Of a DNA stretch of 64,000 bases, positions 18,001-27,327 are shown one piece after another. The notes below the pieces were generated by a model. That model was given only the letters and a program-made list of their open reading frames with translations. It searched no databases and was not told the DNA's origin. The first letter of the stretch is position 1; every line of letters starts with the position of its first letter. Source of the stretch: Streptomyces noursei (GTDB lineage Bacteria; Actinomycetota; Actinomycetes; Streptomycetales; Streptomycetaceae). Made by a program: the position numbers and the translations under genes. The stretch lies in contig NZ_LWBU01000270.1 in the NCBI RefSeq assembly GCF_001646665.1, positions 1 to 64,000 on the forward strand, written 5' to 3'.

Positions 18001-18162
18001 CGAGGCGGAAGCCGCCCGATCTGCGGCGGACAGTGGGTCCGGGTCGGCCGCCCGAAGACCCGCCCGCCCGGCGTCGCTCCCGTCAGCTGGATCGTTGACC
18101 GGGTGGGGGGCCGGGCCGGGGAGGGGCCCGAAGCCACCGTGCTCGCGGACCGCTCGGTTCGA

Positions 18163-18996
18163 CTACGCGTCGCGCCTGTGCAGCAGCAGGCTGCCGACCA
18201 GCAGCGCGGCCGCGGCCCACGCGGCGAGTACGCTCAGGCCGGCCCATGGGCCGATGGGCAGCTCGTGCAGATGGACGGTGGCTTGGATCGCGAGCCCGGC
18301 GGTCATGGGCGAGATCTGCTGGAGGTGGCGCTGCCACTCCGGGTCGTTGATCACCTGGGTGACGACCGGGAAAAGGTAGAGCAGCCCGAGCACGATCCCG
18401 ATGGCGCTCGCCGCCTCCCGTACCGCCGTCGCCACGCCGAGGCCGATCAGGGCGATCAGGACGAGGTAGAGGACCGAACCCACGGCCGCGCGCAGGGTCG
18501 GGCCGTCGGCCAGGGACAGCGGGGCATAGCCGCGGGCCTCGGTGAATCCGTTGCCTGGCAGGATGTAGCGGCCGGCAAGGAGCGAGGCGAGGACGGCAGC
18601 CGTCCCGGAGGTCAGGACGACCGTGGCGAGGACCGTCGCCTTGGCGGTGAGGACGGTGAGCCGGTTCGGCACCGCCGTGAGCGTGGTGCGGATCATCCCG
18701 GTGCCGTACTCGCCGCTGACGGCCAACACCGCCAAGACGGCGATGACCGCCTGCCCGACGGTGACGCCGGTCAGGGCGAGCTTGACGGCGTCCTGGCCGC
18801 ACCCCGCATCCGGGCACTTCACGGCCTTGGCGGCGCCGCAGCCGACGGCCACGGTCAGCGCGACGGCGAGCAGGAGCAACCTGCCGATGTCCCCTGCGGT
18901 GCGCAGCTTCGTCCACTCCGCGCGCAGGGCGCGCCCGAAGTCCCCTCGCCACGCGCCGTCCGCCGTCGTGAGTCGTGCACCGCTCAGGAGACTCAT
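18163..18996 (-). CDS. ABC exporter permease (second)
   Basis: 277 residues. The ATG at 18996 overlaps the stop of the preceding permease (ATGA). A cytoplasmic N-terminus with ALRAEWTKLRT, the motif shared by ABC-2 permeases of this class, is followed by six hydrophobic helices and the coupling segment SGEYGTGMIRTTL after helix 2. It probably forms the heterodimeric membrane domain with the next gene. The substrate is unknown; related systems export peptides or lipids or confer antimicrobial resistance. Confidence 0.88.
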   Translation of the reverse strand: MSLLSGARLTTADGAWRGDFGRALRAEWTKLRTAGDIGRLLLLAVALTVAVGCGAAKAVKCPDAGCGQDAVKLALTGVTVGQAVIAVLAVLAVSGEYGTGMIRTTLTAVPNRLTVLTAKATVLATVVLTSGTAAVLASLLAGRYILPGNGFTEARGYAPLSLADGPTLRAAVGSVLYLVLIALIGLGVATAVREAASAIGIVLGLLYLFPVVTQVINDPEWQRHLQQISPMTAGLAIQATVHLHELPIGPWAGLSVLAAWAAAALLVGSLLLHRRDA

Positions 18997-20555
18997 ACGT
19001 CCCTCCTGCGCAGCCGCACCACAGCCGGACCGAAGGCGAGCGCGGCGTATCCGCACAGCACGGCGAGGCCGGCCCATGGCTCCAGCGGGTAGTAGCCGGT
19101 CGACGGCTCGTACACGCTGAGCACCTGCGCGTACCGCGGCAGGGTCTGCTGGATCGCGAAGCCCGCAGCCGGGGTCACCCGCAGCAGCCACTCCGAGGCG
19201 CCCGGGGGCAGTACGCCGGAGGTGGCAAGCAGGAAGGGCAGCACGATCGACGCGATGACCAGGGCGACCGCCGTGCCGCTGCGCCGCAGCAGGGCACCGA
19301 CGCCGAGAGCGAGCACGGCGGCGGCTGCGCAGAGCAGGCCGGTGCCGGCCATGACGCGCACTTCGGTCGCCGACGTGACGGGGAAGACATGGAAGCCCCT
19401 GCCGCGCGCGCTGCGTTCCCCGATGGGAAGAGTGATCGCGGCGGCCACCAGGCCGATGGCGAACGCGACGCCCCCGGCCACCAGTGCCTTGGCGCCAAGC
19501 ACCCTGCCCCGCACGGGAGTTGCCGCCATGGTCGTACGCAGCAGACCGCGCCGGTACTCGCCGGTGATGAAGACCGTGCCCACGGCGATCACCACGATCA
19601 GCCCGGCGAAGGTGCCGACGAGAAAGTTCTCGACGGAAAAGCCGACGCCCATGACGGGCCCGCCGACGACCGGCGCGATGTCACCGGCCCCGGTCACGAT
19701 GAACCCGCCGTCGTTGGTCGGGGTGAAGCCGCCCTTGGTGGTGTGGGAGTAGCTGCCGGAGGTGCCCGCGTCGCCGCCCACCTGTGTGCCGCTCCACGCG
19801 CTCTGGGACCAGTCGCCGGTGAGGGCGGGGCGGCCGAAGGCGCCGGTGGCCACGGCGGGGCTGAAGCCCGTGCCCGCCGCGGTGTCCTGCTTCGCTTGCG
19901 GTGACGTGGCGAAGAGCCCGGCCTGCACGGTGCGCGCAAGCCCTGGAAGCTTCGCATGGCCGACCTCGGTCCAGTGGGAGCCGTCGGTGGAGGTGGAACC
20001 GGTGAGGATGTCGCCGGAGCGGACCAGGCGCAGCCAGCGCGGGGACTGCCGGGTGACCTTGCCGGAAGGGCCCGCCGTGTCGTGCGTGTACTCGTACTGC
20101 ATGCGCACACCGTGGCCGCCGGTGGCCATGACCGCCGCGTACGGGGATCCCTGGGTGAGGCTCTCCTTCACGATGATCCCGGCCTTCGCCCAGGGCTGGG
20201 CGCCGTGGGCCGTCTTGCCGGTCCCGGTGTCGGCCACACCGGTCAGCGACCGCAGCGGAACGGTGAGGGTGCCGTCGCCGGTGAGCGTCTTGCGGACGAA
20301 GTAGAAGCTGTCGTTGACGGCCTCGCCGCCGGGGCCCTTCGGGTACGAGGAGGACTCGGCGCCGCGACCGCCGGGGGCGGGGGCGGCCGTGCCGAGCAGG
20401 CCGACCACGATCGTCACCAGGAGCGCCCCCGCCATGGCGAGGACCCAGCCGCGTACCGTACGGAACTTCGTCCACTCGGCGTGCAGCGTCCTGAGGAACC
20501 CGCCCCGCTCGGCGCGCGTCGTGGCCGGGGGGCGAGGCGTGAGGGTGTCGGTCAT
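18993..20555 (-). CDS. ABC exporter permease with large extracytoplasmic insert
   Basis: 520 residues; ATG at 20555 overlaps the ATPase stop. It starts like its partner (LHAEWTKFRTVRGW) and has one helix at about 25-45. A soluble insert of about 220 residues (about 55-280) follows, with a beta-rich, Gly/Thr-rich make-up and WTEVGHAKLPG and RWLRLVRSGD segments, like a laminin-G or concanavalin-type sandwich. Then come the remaining helices with TGEYRRGLLRTTM. The insert would sit outside the cell and could bind ligand or envelope material, which would suit a sensor/resistance transporter coupled to the neighbouring kinase. Confidence 0.85.
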   Translation of the reverse strand: MTDTLTPRPPATTRAERGGFLRTLHAEWTKFRTVRGWVLAMAGALLVTIVVGLLGTAAPAPGGRGAESSSYPKGPGGEAVNDSFYFVRKTLTGDGTLTVPLRSLTGVADTGTGKTAHGAQPWAKAGIIVKESLTQGSPYAAVMATGGHGVRMQYEYTHDTAGPSGKVTRQSPRWLRLVRSGDILTGSTSTDGSHWTEVGHAKLPGLARTVQAGLFATSPQAKQDTAAGTGFSPAVATGAFGRPALTGDWSQSAWSGTQVGGDAGTSGSYSHTTKGGFTPTNDGGFIVTGAGDIAPVVGGPVMGVGFSVENFLVGTFAGLIVVIAVGTVFITGEYRRGLLRTTMAATPVRGRVLGAKALVAGGVAFAIGLVAAAITLPIGERSARGRGFHVFPVTSATEVRVMAGTGLLCAAAAVLALGVGALLRRSGTAVALVIASIVLPFLLATSGVLPPGASEWLLRVTPAAGFAIQQTLPRYAQVLSVYEPSTGYYPLEPWAGLAVLCGYAALAFGPAVVRLRRRDV

Positions 20556-21499
20556 GGCGTGACCTCCCCCGCCGGGATGCCCCGGTACTCCACCGCGTCC
20601 CGGGTGAGCTCCATGTACGCCTCTTCGAGCGTCGCCCGGTGCGCGGACACCTGGGCGAACGGCACCCCGTTCCGGGCGAGCAGGGCCACGATCTCCTCGT
20701 CGGGCAGGCCTGTGACGCCGAGGGTGTCGGGGCCGGTGGCGAGCACGGTGGCACCCGCGCCGTGCAGGACCCGGGCGGCGCGCGGAGGCGTGGAGGTACG
20801 CAGGGTGACCCGGCCGCCGGACGCCTCGGCAAGCAGTTCGGACACGCTGGTGTCCGCGACGACCCGGCCGCGGCCGATCACCACGAGATGGTCCGCGGTG
20901 TCTTCGAGTTCGCTCATCAGGTGACTGGAGACCAGAACGGCGCGGCCCTGCCGGGCCAGCGTCGACAGGAAGCCGCGCATCCACACGATGCCGTCGGGGT
21001 CGAGGCCGTTGAACGGCTCGTCCAGCATGACGACCGGAGGGTCACCGAGCAGCGCCGCCGCGATCCCCAGTCGCTGGCGCATGCCCAGCGAGAAGCCGCC
21101 GGCCTTGCGCCGGGCCGCCGTGCCCAGGCCGGCCTGTTCGATGACCTCGTCCACCCGCCGAGCAGGCAGGCCCTGTGAGTGGGCCAGCCACAGCAGGTGG
21201 TTACGGGCGGTGCGGCTCGGCTGCAGCGCGGAGGCGTCGAGCAGTGCCCCCAGATGCCGCAGCGGGCGACGCAGGGTGCGGTACGGCACCCCGTCGACCA
21301 GGGCCTTTCCCTCCTCCGCCGCGTCGAGGCCCAGGATCACGCGCATGGTGGTGGACTTGCCCGCGCCGTTCGGGCCGACGAAGCCGGTCACCCGTCCGGG
21401 CCGCACGGTGAACGTCATCCCGTCCAGAGCCAGCTGGGGCCCGAAGCATTTACGCAGACCGATGACCTCGATCGTCGCCTTCGTACTCTCATCGCTCAT
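20552..21499 (-). CDS. ABC exporter ATP-binding protein
   Basis: 315 residues. Walker A GPNGAGKST near 42-50, signature FSLGMRQRLG near 138, Walker B VVMLDEPFNGLD near 160 and the switch SSHLMSE near 195. The C-terminal extension ends in RATLEEAYMELT, typical of DrrA/CcmA-type exporters. It is the first gene of a three-gene operon whose starts all overlap the previous stop by four bases. It diverges from the sensor kinase gene (98 bp intergenic), which probably controls it. Confidence 0.95.
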   Translation of the reverse strand: MSDESTKATIEVIGLRKCFGPQLALDGMTFTVRPGRVTGFVGPNGAGKSTTMRVILGLDAAEEGKALVDGVPYRTLRRPLRHLGALLDASALQPSRTARNHLLWLAHSQGLPARRVDEVIEQAGLGTAARRKAGGFSLGMRQRLGIAAALLGDPPVVMLDEPFNGLDPDGIVWMRGFLSTLARQGRAVLVSSHLMSELEDTADHLVVIGRGRVVADTSVSELLAEASGGRVTLRTSTPPRAARVLHGAGATVLATGPDTLGVTGLPDEEIVALLARNGVPFAQVSAHRATLEEAYMELTRDAVEYRGIPAGEVTP

Positions 21500-21623
21500 G
21501 GCCCCACCCTGTGACGGAGCGAGTTACAGGGGCCGAACGGCCATTGTCATCTCGCTGTTAGGCGCCTCGGCTTAGCCTGGCCTGGTACGTGTCCTGGTGC
21601 GATGGCGAGAGGGGAGCATGCGG

Positions 21624-22877
21624 ATGACATGGGGTCCGCCCCGACGGCCCGCGGGCCTGACCGCCCGGCTCGGCCTGCGCCGTGGCACTGCCCGCACCCG
21701 CTTCACCGCCTTGTACGTGGCTCTGTTCCTGCTGTCGGGAACGGCGCTGCTGGCCATCGCGGCCGCAGTGGCATCCGGCGGATCGCGCTCCAGCCAGACC
21801 GCCCCCGATGGCGGCACCGATCAGCCCGCCACGGCGGCACAGGCGCAGGGCCGCATCGACGCGCTGGAGCAGCAGCTGGCCCAGGCGCACGACACCCAGT
21901 CCCGGCAGATCCTGATCGGCTCCGCCATCGCTCTCGGCGTGATGGCGGTGATCTCGGTCGGCCTCGGCTGGTTCATCGCCGGCCGGGTGCTGCGCCCACT
22001 GCGCGTGATGACAGCGACGACCCGCCGGATCACCGCCGACAGCCTGCACGAACGCCTGGCCATCAGCGGCCCCGGCGACGAGGTGAAGGACCTCGCCGAC
22101 ACCATCGACGACCTCCTCGGCCGCCTGGAGGGCTCCTTCGACGCCCAGCGTCTCTTCGTCGCCAACGCCTCCCACGAGCTGCGCACCCCACTCACCACGA
22201 TGCGGGCCTCCCTGGACGTGGCCCTCGCCAAGCCGGGCCCGGTACCCGAGACCACGGCCACGCTGGCCGCCCGGATGCGCGCCGAACTCGACCAGGTGGA
22301 CCGGCTGCTGGAGAGTTTCCTCGTCCTGGCTCGCACCCAGCACGGCGAGTTCACCGACTCGGCGCGCCTCGCCCTCGGCCAACTCGCGGTGACCGCCCTG
22401 ACCGGACGGGCAAAGGACATCGCGGCCAAGGGCCTGACCGTGCGTGAAAACCGGATCGACGACTCCGCGTGGGTGTGGGGCAGCCGGACGCTGCTGCGCC
22501 GCGCGGCCGACAACGTGGTCGACAACGCGATCGCGCACAACGACCCCGGGGGCTGGATCAGTGTCGCGGTACGGGCCGAAGGAGACGACGCGGGCGCGGT
22601 GTCCCTCGTCGTCGAGTCCAGCGGGCCGGTCCTCGACCAGCAGCCGGTGGCGGAGCTCACGCAGCCTTTCCGCCGCCTTGGCGCCGACCGGACCGGCACC
22701 GGCCGGGGCAGCGGCCTCGGCCTCTCCATCGTCGCGGCCATCACCCAGGCCCACCACGGCACCCTGGACCTGCGGGCCCGCCCCGACGGCGGCTTGCGCG
22801 TCACCATCACCCTCCCCCGTACGGACGGCAGGGGGATGGCGGAGTCCCCCGACACAGAGATGGGCGCGGCGCGTTGA
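21624..22877 (+). CDS. Sensor histidine kinase
   Basis: About 417 residues. ATG at 21624 has GGGGAG 8 nt upstream; ATG 21618 and GTG 21597 are in frame too. Two transmembrane helices flank a short extracytoplasmic loop of about 45 residues, followed by HAMP, the H-box NASHELRTPLTTMR with phospho-acceptor His, N-box DNVVDNAIAHND and G-box GRGSGLGLSIV. The small sensor loop suggests intramembrane sensing, a style common where the ABC transporter itself senses the ligand. The stop overlaps the regulator start. Confidence 0.95.
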   Translation: MTWGPPRRPAGLTARLGLRRGTARTRFTALYVALFLLSGTALLAIAAAVASGGSRSSQTAPDGGTDQPATAAQAQGRIDALEQQLAQAHDTQSRQILIGSAIALGVMAVISVGLGWFIAGRVLRPLRVMTATTRRITADSLHERLAISGPGDEVKDLADTIDDLLGRLEGSFDAQRLFVANASHELRTPLTTMRASLDVALAKPGPVPETTATLAARMRAELDQVDRLLESFLVLARTQHGEFTDSARLALGQLAVTALTGRAKDIAAKGLTVRENRIDDSAWVWGSRTLLRRAADNVVDNAIAHNDPGGWISVAVRAEGDDAGAVSLVVESSGPVLDQQPVAELTQPFRRLGADRTGTGRGSGLGLSIVAAITQAHHGTLDLRARPDGGLRVTITLPRTDGRGMAESPDTEMGAAR

Positions 22878-23551
22878 GAGTCCTGGTGGTGGAGGACGCC
22901 CGCCCCCTCGCCGAAGTCATCGCCGAGGGACTGCGCGACCAGGGCATGGCCGTGGACGTGGCCCACGACGGGCTCGGCGCCGCGGCCAAGCTGGACGTCA
23001 ATAGGTACGACGTCGTCGTGCTCGACCGCGACCTGCCAGGCATCCACGGCGACACCCTCTGCCAAATGATCACCGAGCGGGACGGCCGCGTGATGGTCCT
23101 GATGCTGACCGCCGCCGACTCACCCGGCGACCGCGTGAGCGGCCTGATCCTGGGCGCCGACGACTACCTCGCCAAGCCCTTCCACTTTCCCGAACTCGTC
23201 CTTCGCATCCGTGCCCTGGCCCGCCGCCGACCCGCCGCCCGGTCCCGCACCCTGCGCGCGGCGGGCATCGAACTCGACCCGATGCGCCGCACCGCCGGCC
23301 GCGACGGCCACCAACTCGACCTGTCGGTCAAGGAGTTCGCGGTACTGGAAGCACTCCTGAACGCGAGCCCCGCCTTCCTCAGCACGGAGGACCTCCTCGA
23401 ACAGGTCTGGGACGAACACGCCGACCCGTTCACCAACACCGTCACGGTGACCATCAGCCGCCTGCGCCGCAAACTCGGCAACCCCCCGGTCATCTCCACC
23501 ACACCCGGCGTGGGGTATCGGATCATCGAACCAGCCGTCCCACCCGACTGA
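22874..23551 (+). CDS. OmpR-family response regulator
   Basis: 225 residues from a TTG that overlaps the kinase stop (TTGA). The receiver domain has the acidic pair VVEDA, phospho-Asp in VVLDRDLPG, the conserved Thr in LMLTAAD and Lys in YLAKPFHF. The C-terminal winged helix has the usual TVTVTISRLRRKLG recognition region and PGVGYRI wing. With the kinase it forms a cotranscribed two-component pair, probably activating the divergent ABC operon. Confidence 0.95.
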   Translation: MRVLVVEDARPLAEVIAEGLRDQGMAVDVAHDGLGAAAKLDVNRYDVVVLDRDLPGIHGDTLCQMITERDGRVMVLMLTAADSPGDRVSGLILGADDYLAKPFHFPELVLRIRALARRRPAARSRTLRAAGIELDPMRRTAGRDGHQLDLSVKEFAVLEALLNASPAFLSTEDLLEQVWDEHADPFTNTVTVTISRLRRKLGNPPVISTTPGVGYRIIEPAVPPD

Positions 23552-23658
23552 GCAATCGACGGGGCCGATGGCCACCCAGCACGGCTTTGACGAGGCACTT
23601 TTGTAGCCTCCGGTCGAGGCGCGCACAACGGTCCCAGCCTCGACACCTCCCGGTGACC

Positions 23659-24630
23659 TCACCTGGCACACCCGAGTCCTGCGTCGATACGGATCCGCAG
23701 GGAGCGCAACGCCTGCCTGAGCTCTGCCGGTTCGATGTCTGTGATGTCGGCGTCGAAAGTCAGGAGCAGTCCTGCCAGACCTGCCCATGACCACGCACCG
23801 AGCGTGAGTCGGCAGCTGGAGTCGGTTTCGTGCTCGACCATCGACCCGCCGGGGGCGAAACGGGCGACGATGGGTGCAGGCAACGCGACGAGAGCCGACC
23901 CGCAACATGGCCATTCCGCCAGAGTGTCGCCGCGGTCGTGCGTGCTCATGACGAATGCGACCGGATCGCCGTACGGGACGTCGCGGCGGTCGAAGGTTCT
24001 CCCCGTGGGCATGCGCGGTTCGAGGCGGTCGACGCGCATCGCGCGCCATCGGCCCGCGTCCGGTTCGAACGCGACCAGGTACCACCGTGCCGCCCACACG
24101 ACGAGGCCGTGCGGTTCCAGCGTGAGCGTCGCCCGTTCGTCTTCGCCGGTGCAGTGCACACGAACGACGTGCTGTCGGTTGATCGCGCCGCCGATGACGC
24201 GGATGATCTCGGCATCAATGGGTGCTGCAGGGAATTCCCAGTAGTTGCGCGCCGCGGAGACGCTGAACGACTCGGTGCGGATACGGCTGCGGGCGGGCAT
24301 CGCTTGCTGCAGCGTGGCGAGGGCGCGTGCCGAGTTCTCGCGGATACCGGAGAGGATCGTGGGGACGGTCTGGAGCGCCACGGCCGCGGCGACTGCTTGG
24401 TCCTCGTCGAAGACGACCGGCGGCAAGCGGGTGGCGCGGCCGAGCCGATAGCCTCCGCCCACCCCGCGCACGGCCTCGATCTCGTACCCGAGCTCTCTGA
24501 GTGTGTCGATGTCGCGTCGCACGGTCCGAAGGGAGACGCCGAGCCTTTCGGCGAGCTCCTCGGCGGTCAGGGTGGCGCCGATACCGAGGATCGACAACAG
24601 CCTGAGGGTCCGCGCGGAGGTCACAGCCAT
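23659..24630 (-). CDS. HTH-WYL transcriptional regulator
   Basis: 323 residues. The N-terminal DeoR-like helix-turn-helix (TAEELAERLGVSLRTVRRDI) is followed by a GGYRL wing and a WYL domain that contains WAARWYLVAFEP in the middle. WYL proteins bind small ligands or nucleic acids and usually regulate neighbours. It diverges from the MFS pump with only 55 bp between starts, so it very likely controls that pump, much like TetR-efflux pairs. Confidence 0.93.
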   Translation of the reverse strand: MAVTSARTLRLLSILGIGATLTAEELAERLGVSLRTVRRDIDTLRELGYEIEAVRGVGGGYRLGRATRLPPVVFDEDQAVAAAVALQTVPTILSGIRENSARALATLQQAMPARSRIRTESFSVSAARNYWEFPAAPIDAEIIRVIGGAINRQHVVRVHCTGEDERATLTLEPHGLVVWAARWYLVAFEPDAGRWRAMRVDRLEPRMPTGRTFDRRDVPYGDPVAFVMSTHDRGDTLAEWPCCGSALVALPAPIVARFAPGGSMVEHETDSSCRLTLGAWSWAGLAGLLLTFDADITDIEPAELRQALRSLRIRIDAGLGCAR

Positions 24631-24685
24631 GATCCCCCCGGAAACCGGTCATTCGATGGCAACTATAGCTGTGACCCTGGCCGGC

Positions 24686-26167
24686 ATGACCACTCCGCAA
24701 ACATCCCGAGAGGGCACACGTGCCCCCGACGCTTCTCCCGCACCCCTGTCAGGCGCAGGTGCGAACGTGGCGCTCCTGGTCGTGCTGTTCGGCTCCTTCA
24801 TGGACCTCGTCGACGCGACGATCGTCACCGTCGCGGCCCCGGCGATTGCCCGTGACATGGGAGCCGGGGACGCTCAGATCCAATGGACGATCGCTGCGTA
24901 CACCCTCGCCCTGGGCGCGGGACTGATCACCGGCGGACGGCTCGGTGACCAGTTCGGCCGCAAGCGCCTGTTCATGACCGGGCTGGCCGGGTTCATGGTC
25001 ACCTCCGCGCTCTGCGCGCTCGCCGTCACTCCTGGAACGCTCATCGGCATGCGCGCCGCACAAGGACTGACCGCGGGGATCATGGTCCCGCAGGTGTTCG
25101 GGGTGATCCGAGCATCGTTCGCGCCGGCAGAGCGTGCCAAGGCATTCGGCGCCTACGGGGCGGTCCAAGGGCTCGCCTCGGTGGCAGGCCCACTACTGGG
25201 CGGACTCCTCGTCGAGGCCGACCTGTTCGGTCTGGGGTGGCGCACCATCTTCTGGATCAACGTCCCCGTCTCGATCCTCGCCCTCGTCGTCGGGGGGAGG
25301 GTCTTGCCGGAGTCCCGTTCCGCCTCCACCGCGCGACTCGACCCCGTGGGTGCCCTATTGGCGGCCTCGGGCATCCTGCTCCTCCTGCTGCCGATCATCC
25401 AAGTCGAGACATGGGGATGGACCGCGGGCAGCTACGCCCTCCTGGCGGCCGGAATCGCCCTGCTCACGATCTTCCTCGTATACGAGCGCAGCCTCTCCAT
25501 CCGCGGGGGCGAACCCGTCTTCGACCCGGCCCTGCTCAGGAATCGCGCCTTCATCATCGGCCTGAGCGCATCCGTGCTCTTCTTCGGCGGTATCGGATCG
25601 TTCTTCCTCACCCTGTCGGTCTACCTTCAGCTCGGCACCGGCCGGACCGCGTGGGAGACCGGCTTGGTGATCCTGCCCTACGCCCTTGGCTCGATCATCA
25701 CTTCGGGACTCGGCGTCGCTCTCGCCGCCAAGGCGGGCCGAGTCCTGCTCATCACCGGCTCACTCACCATCGCGGCATCTCAGCTCGTGCTCTTGACCGT
25801 CATCGGGGGCGGCAGCGACCCCGGATACTGGCTCCTCGCGCTCGGCCTGTTCATCGGCGGCCTCGGACTCGGTCTCGCCGCACCCATCCTCGTCAACGTC
25901 GTGCTCGCCGGTATCCCCGGACGCCATGCGGGCGCGGCGGGCGGCGTCCTTTCCACCGTCAACCAGATCGGCGGATCCATCGGCATCGCCGTTCTCGGAA
26001 CGATCTTCTTCGCCGCCGTCACCGGACCGACGACTGATGCACCAGGACCGGCCGACTACGGTCACGCGTTCAGCATCGTCCTCGTCGCCACCGCGGTGCT
26101 CTACCTCGTGACCGGCCTCGTGATGCTCGCGCTCCCGAAGGCCGCGGCCCAGCATGCCGACCAGTGA
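24686..26167 (+). CDS. MFS drug efflux transporter, DHA2 (14-helix) type
   Basis: 493 residues with ATG at 24686 (another ATG at 24656 would leave only 25 bp for two promoters). Fourteen hydrophobic helices. Motif A is GGRLGDQFGRKR in loop 2-3; motif C is in helix 5, GAVQGLASVAGPLLGG. The VDATIVTVAAPAI segment in helix 1 is the DHA2 hallmark. It probably uses the proton gradient to expel drugs or metabolites. A TATAGC at about 24664 is a candidate -10. Confidence 0.92.
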   Translation: MTTPQTSREGTRAPDASPAPLSGAGANVALLVVLFGSFMDLVDATIVTVAAPAIARDMGAGDAQIQWTIAAYTLALGAGLITGGRLGDQFGRKRLFMTGLAGFMVTSALCALAVTPGTLIGMRAAQGLTAGIMVPQVFGVIRASFAPAERAKAFGAYGAVQGLASVAGPLLGGLLVEADLFGLGWRTIFWINVPVSILALVVGGRVLPESRSASTARLDPVGALLAASGILLLLLPIIQVETWGWTAGSYALLAAGIALLTIFLVYERSLSIRGGEPVFDPALLRNRAFIIGLSASVLFFGGIGSFFLTLSVYLQLGTGRTAWETGLVILPYALGSIITSGLGVALAAKAGRVLLITGSLTIAASQLVLLTVIGGGSDPGYWLLALGLFIGGLGLGLAAPILVNVVLAGIPGRHAGAAGGVLSTVNQIGGSIGIAVLGTIFFAAVTGPTTDAPGPADYGHAFSIVLVATAVLYLVTGLVMLALPKAAAQHADQ

Positions 26168-26270
26168 ACCCGTGCGGGAGGGAAGCACACCGCTTGACCG
26201 GTGAGCTCGGTCTGCAAGCCGGTCAACTCCAGCTCGTGAGCACCGACCTCGACGAAGGGGTTATGTGGCA

Positions 26271-26661
26271 GTGGAACGAAGGGCAGTCAACCCGGTGACG
26301 TGGCGGCGGAGAGGGGATTCATCCACGGTGAGCTCGTCTCCGGGCACACCCGTGCCCTGTACTGCTCCGGGCAGACCGCGATGAGCGGCGACGGCAAGCC
26401 TCAGTATGACGGTGACATGTCCGCACAGTTGGCGCTGAGCCGTGACTATCTGGAGGCCGTGCTCGGCGAGGCCGGCATGGCGTTCGTGCACCTCGTCCGG
26501 TTCAACGTCTACACGACGCCGATCTGCTGTTCCCGCAGTACGGCGTGTTGACATCGCGGTTGCGCGCCGCCGGGGTGGCACCGGCCACCACGATGCTCGG
26601 GGTGACACAGCCGGCGATCCCCGGCCAGAGGGTCGAGATCGAGGGTTCCGCCGTCGCGTGA
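26271..26661 (+). pseudogene. RidA-family protein, two frameshifts
   Basis: Frame one gives VERRAVNPVTW, frame two GFIHGELVSGHTR and LYCSGQTAMSGDGKPQYDGD, then MAFVHLVRFNVYTT, and after another shift near 26515 DLLFPQYGVLTSRLRAAG and QPAIPGQRVEIEGSAVA with a stop at 26659. These are the RidA (2-iminoacid deaminase) landmarks in order, so a complete gene is present but broken near 26315 and 26515. It is close to a transposase remnant. Confidence 0.75.
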
Positions 26662-26699
26662 TGCGACCTCGCCGTCTCTGCCGCTCGTGCCGGTCGAAC

Positions 26700-26951
26700 C
26701 GGCACGAGCGGCTGTCGTCGGCGGTGCTCGGGCGGACCCGGCCGAAACGGTTGGCGGACGGGGGGCCACTGACGGGACCGAATCCGACCGACCGCACCAA
26801 GCCGGGATCGAAGATCCACCTGATCACCCACCGGAACGGACGGCCCCTGTCGCTGGGCATGTCCGGTGCCAACAGGCACGGCAGCCTCGGCCTGGCACCG
26901 CTCGGGCGCGGGATCCCGCCCATCCGCTCCCGACGCGGACCGCGCCGTTGA
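26700..26951 (+). pseudogene. IS5-family transposase fragment
   Basis: Reads GPNPTDRTKPGSKIHLI, then THRNGRPLSLGMSGANRHGS and RGIPPIRSRRGPRR before a stop at 26951. This is the middle of an IS5-type DDE transposase, around the first catalytic Asp region. Both ends of the element are missing. Confidence 0.7.
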
Positions 26952-27327
26952 GGGCGAGAGCGGCTACAGCCGCCGGGACGGGGCCGCCGGGCTGGCGGCG
27001 CGGCTCTACATCGACGACTGGGAAGGCTGGGAGCCGAACTCTGCATCCATCATCCGCACCGGCACCACGGTATCGACCTCGCGCAATGGCGCGGGACACG
27101 TCCCGGCCTTGATGCGCCCTGTCCACGAGCCCGCCGCAGTGAGCCTCGGCGATTCGGCCAATCGCCCTATCCCACCGCCCCGTTACGGCAGAAGGGTCCG
27201 TGCACTCACCACACGCCGACGCGCGCTCCATCTCGGGAATCCGGGGCGACCGAAATACACCAGTTCGATATCCCGGCGCAGTCGTTGAGCATCACGACCA
27301 CGCCGGACAACTGTCAGGGGGACCGCG
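26952..27327. other. Intergenic stretch, no gene seen
   Basis: About 375 bases. No frame with convincing coding character on either strand. The AT-richer end (about 27240-27300) may hold the promoter of the ABC gene, but no clear consensus is seen. Confidence 0.4.

Noticed and set aside
21558..22757. Leftward frame opposite the sensor kinase
   Set aside because: Shadow; the rightward frame carries H-, N- and G-boxes.
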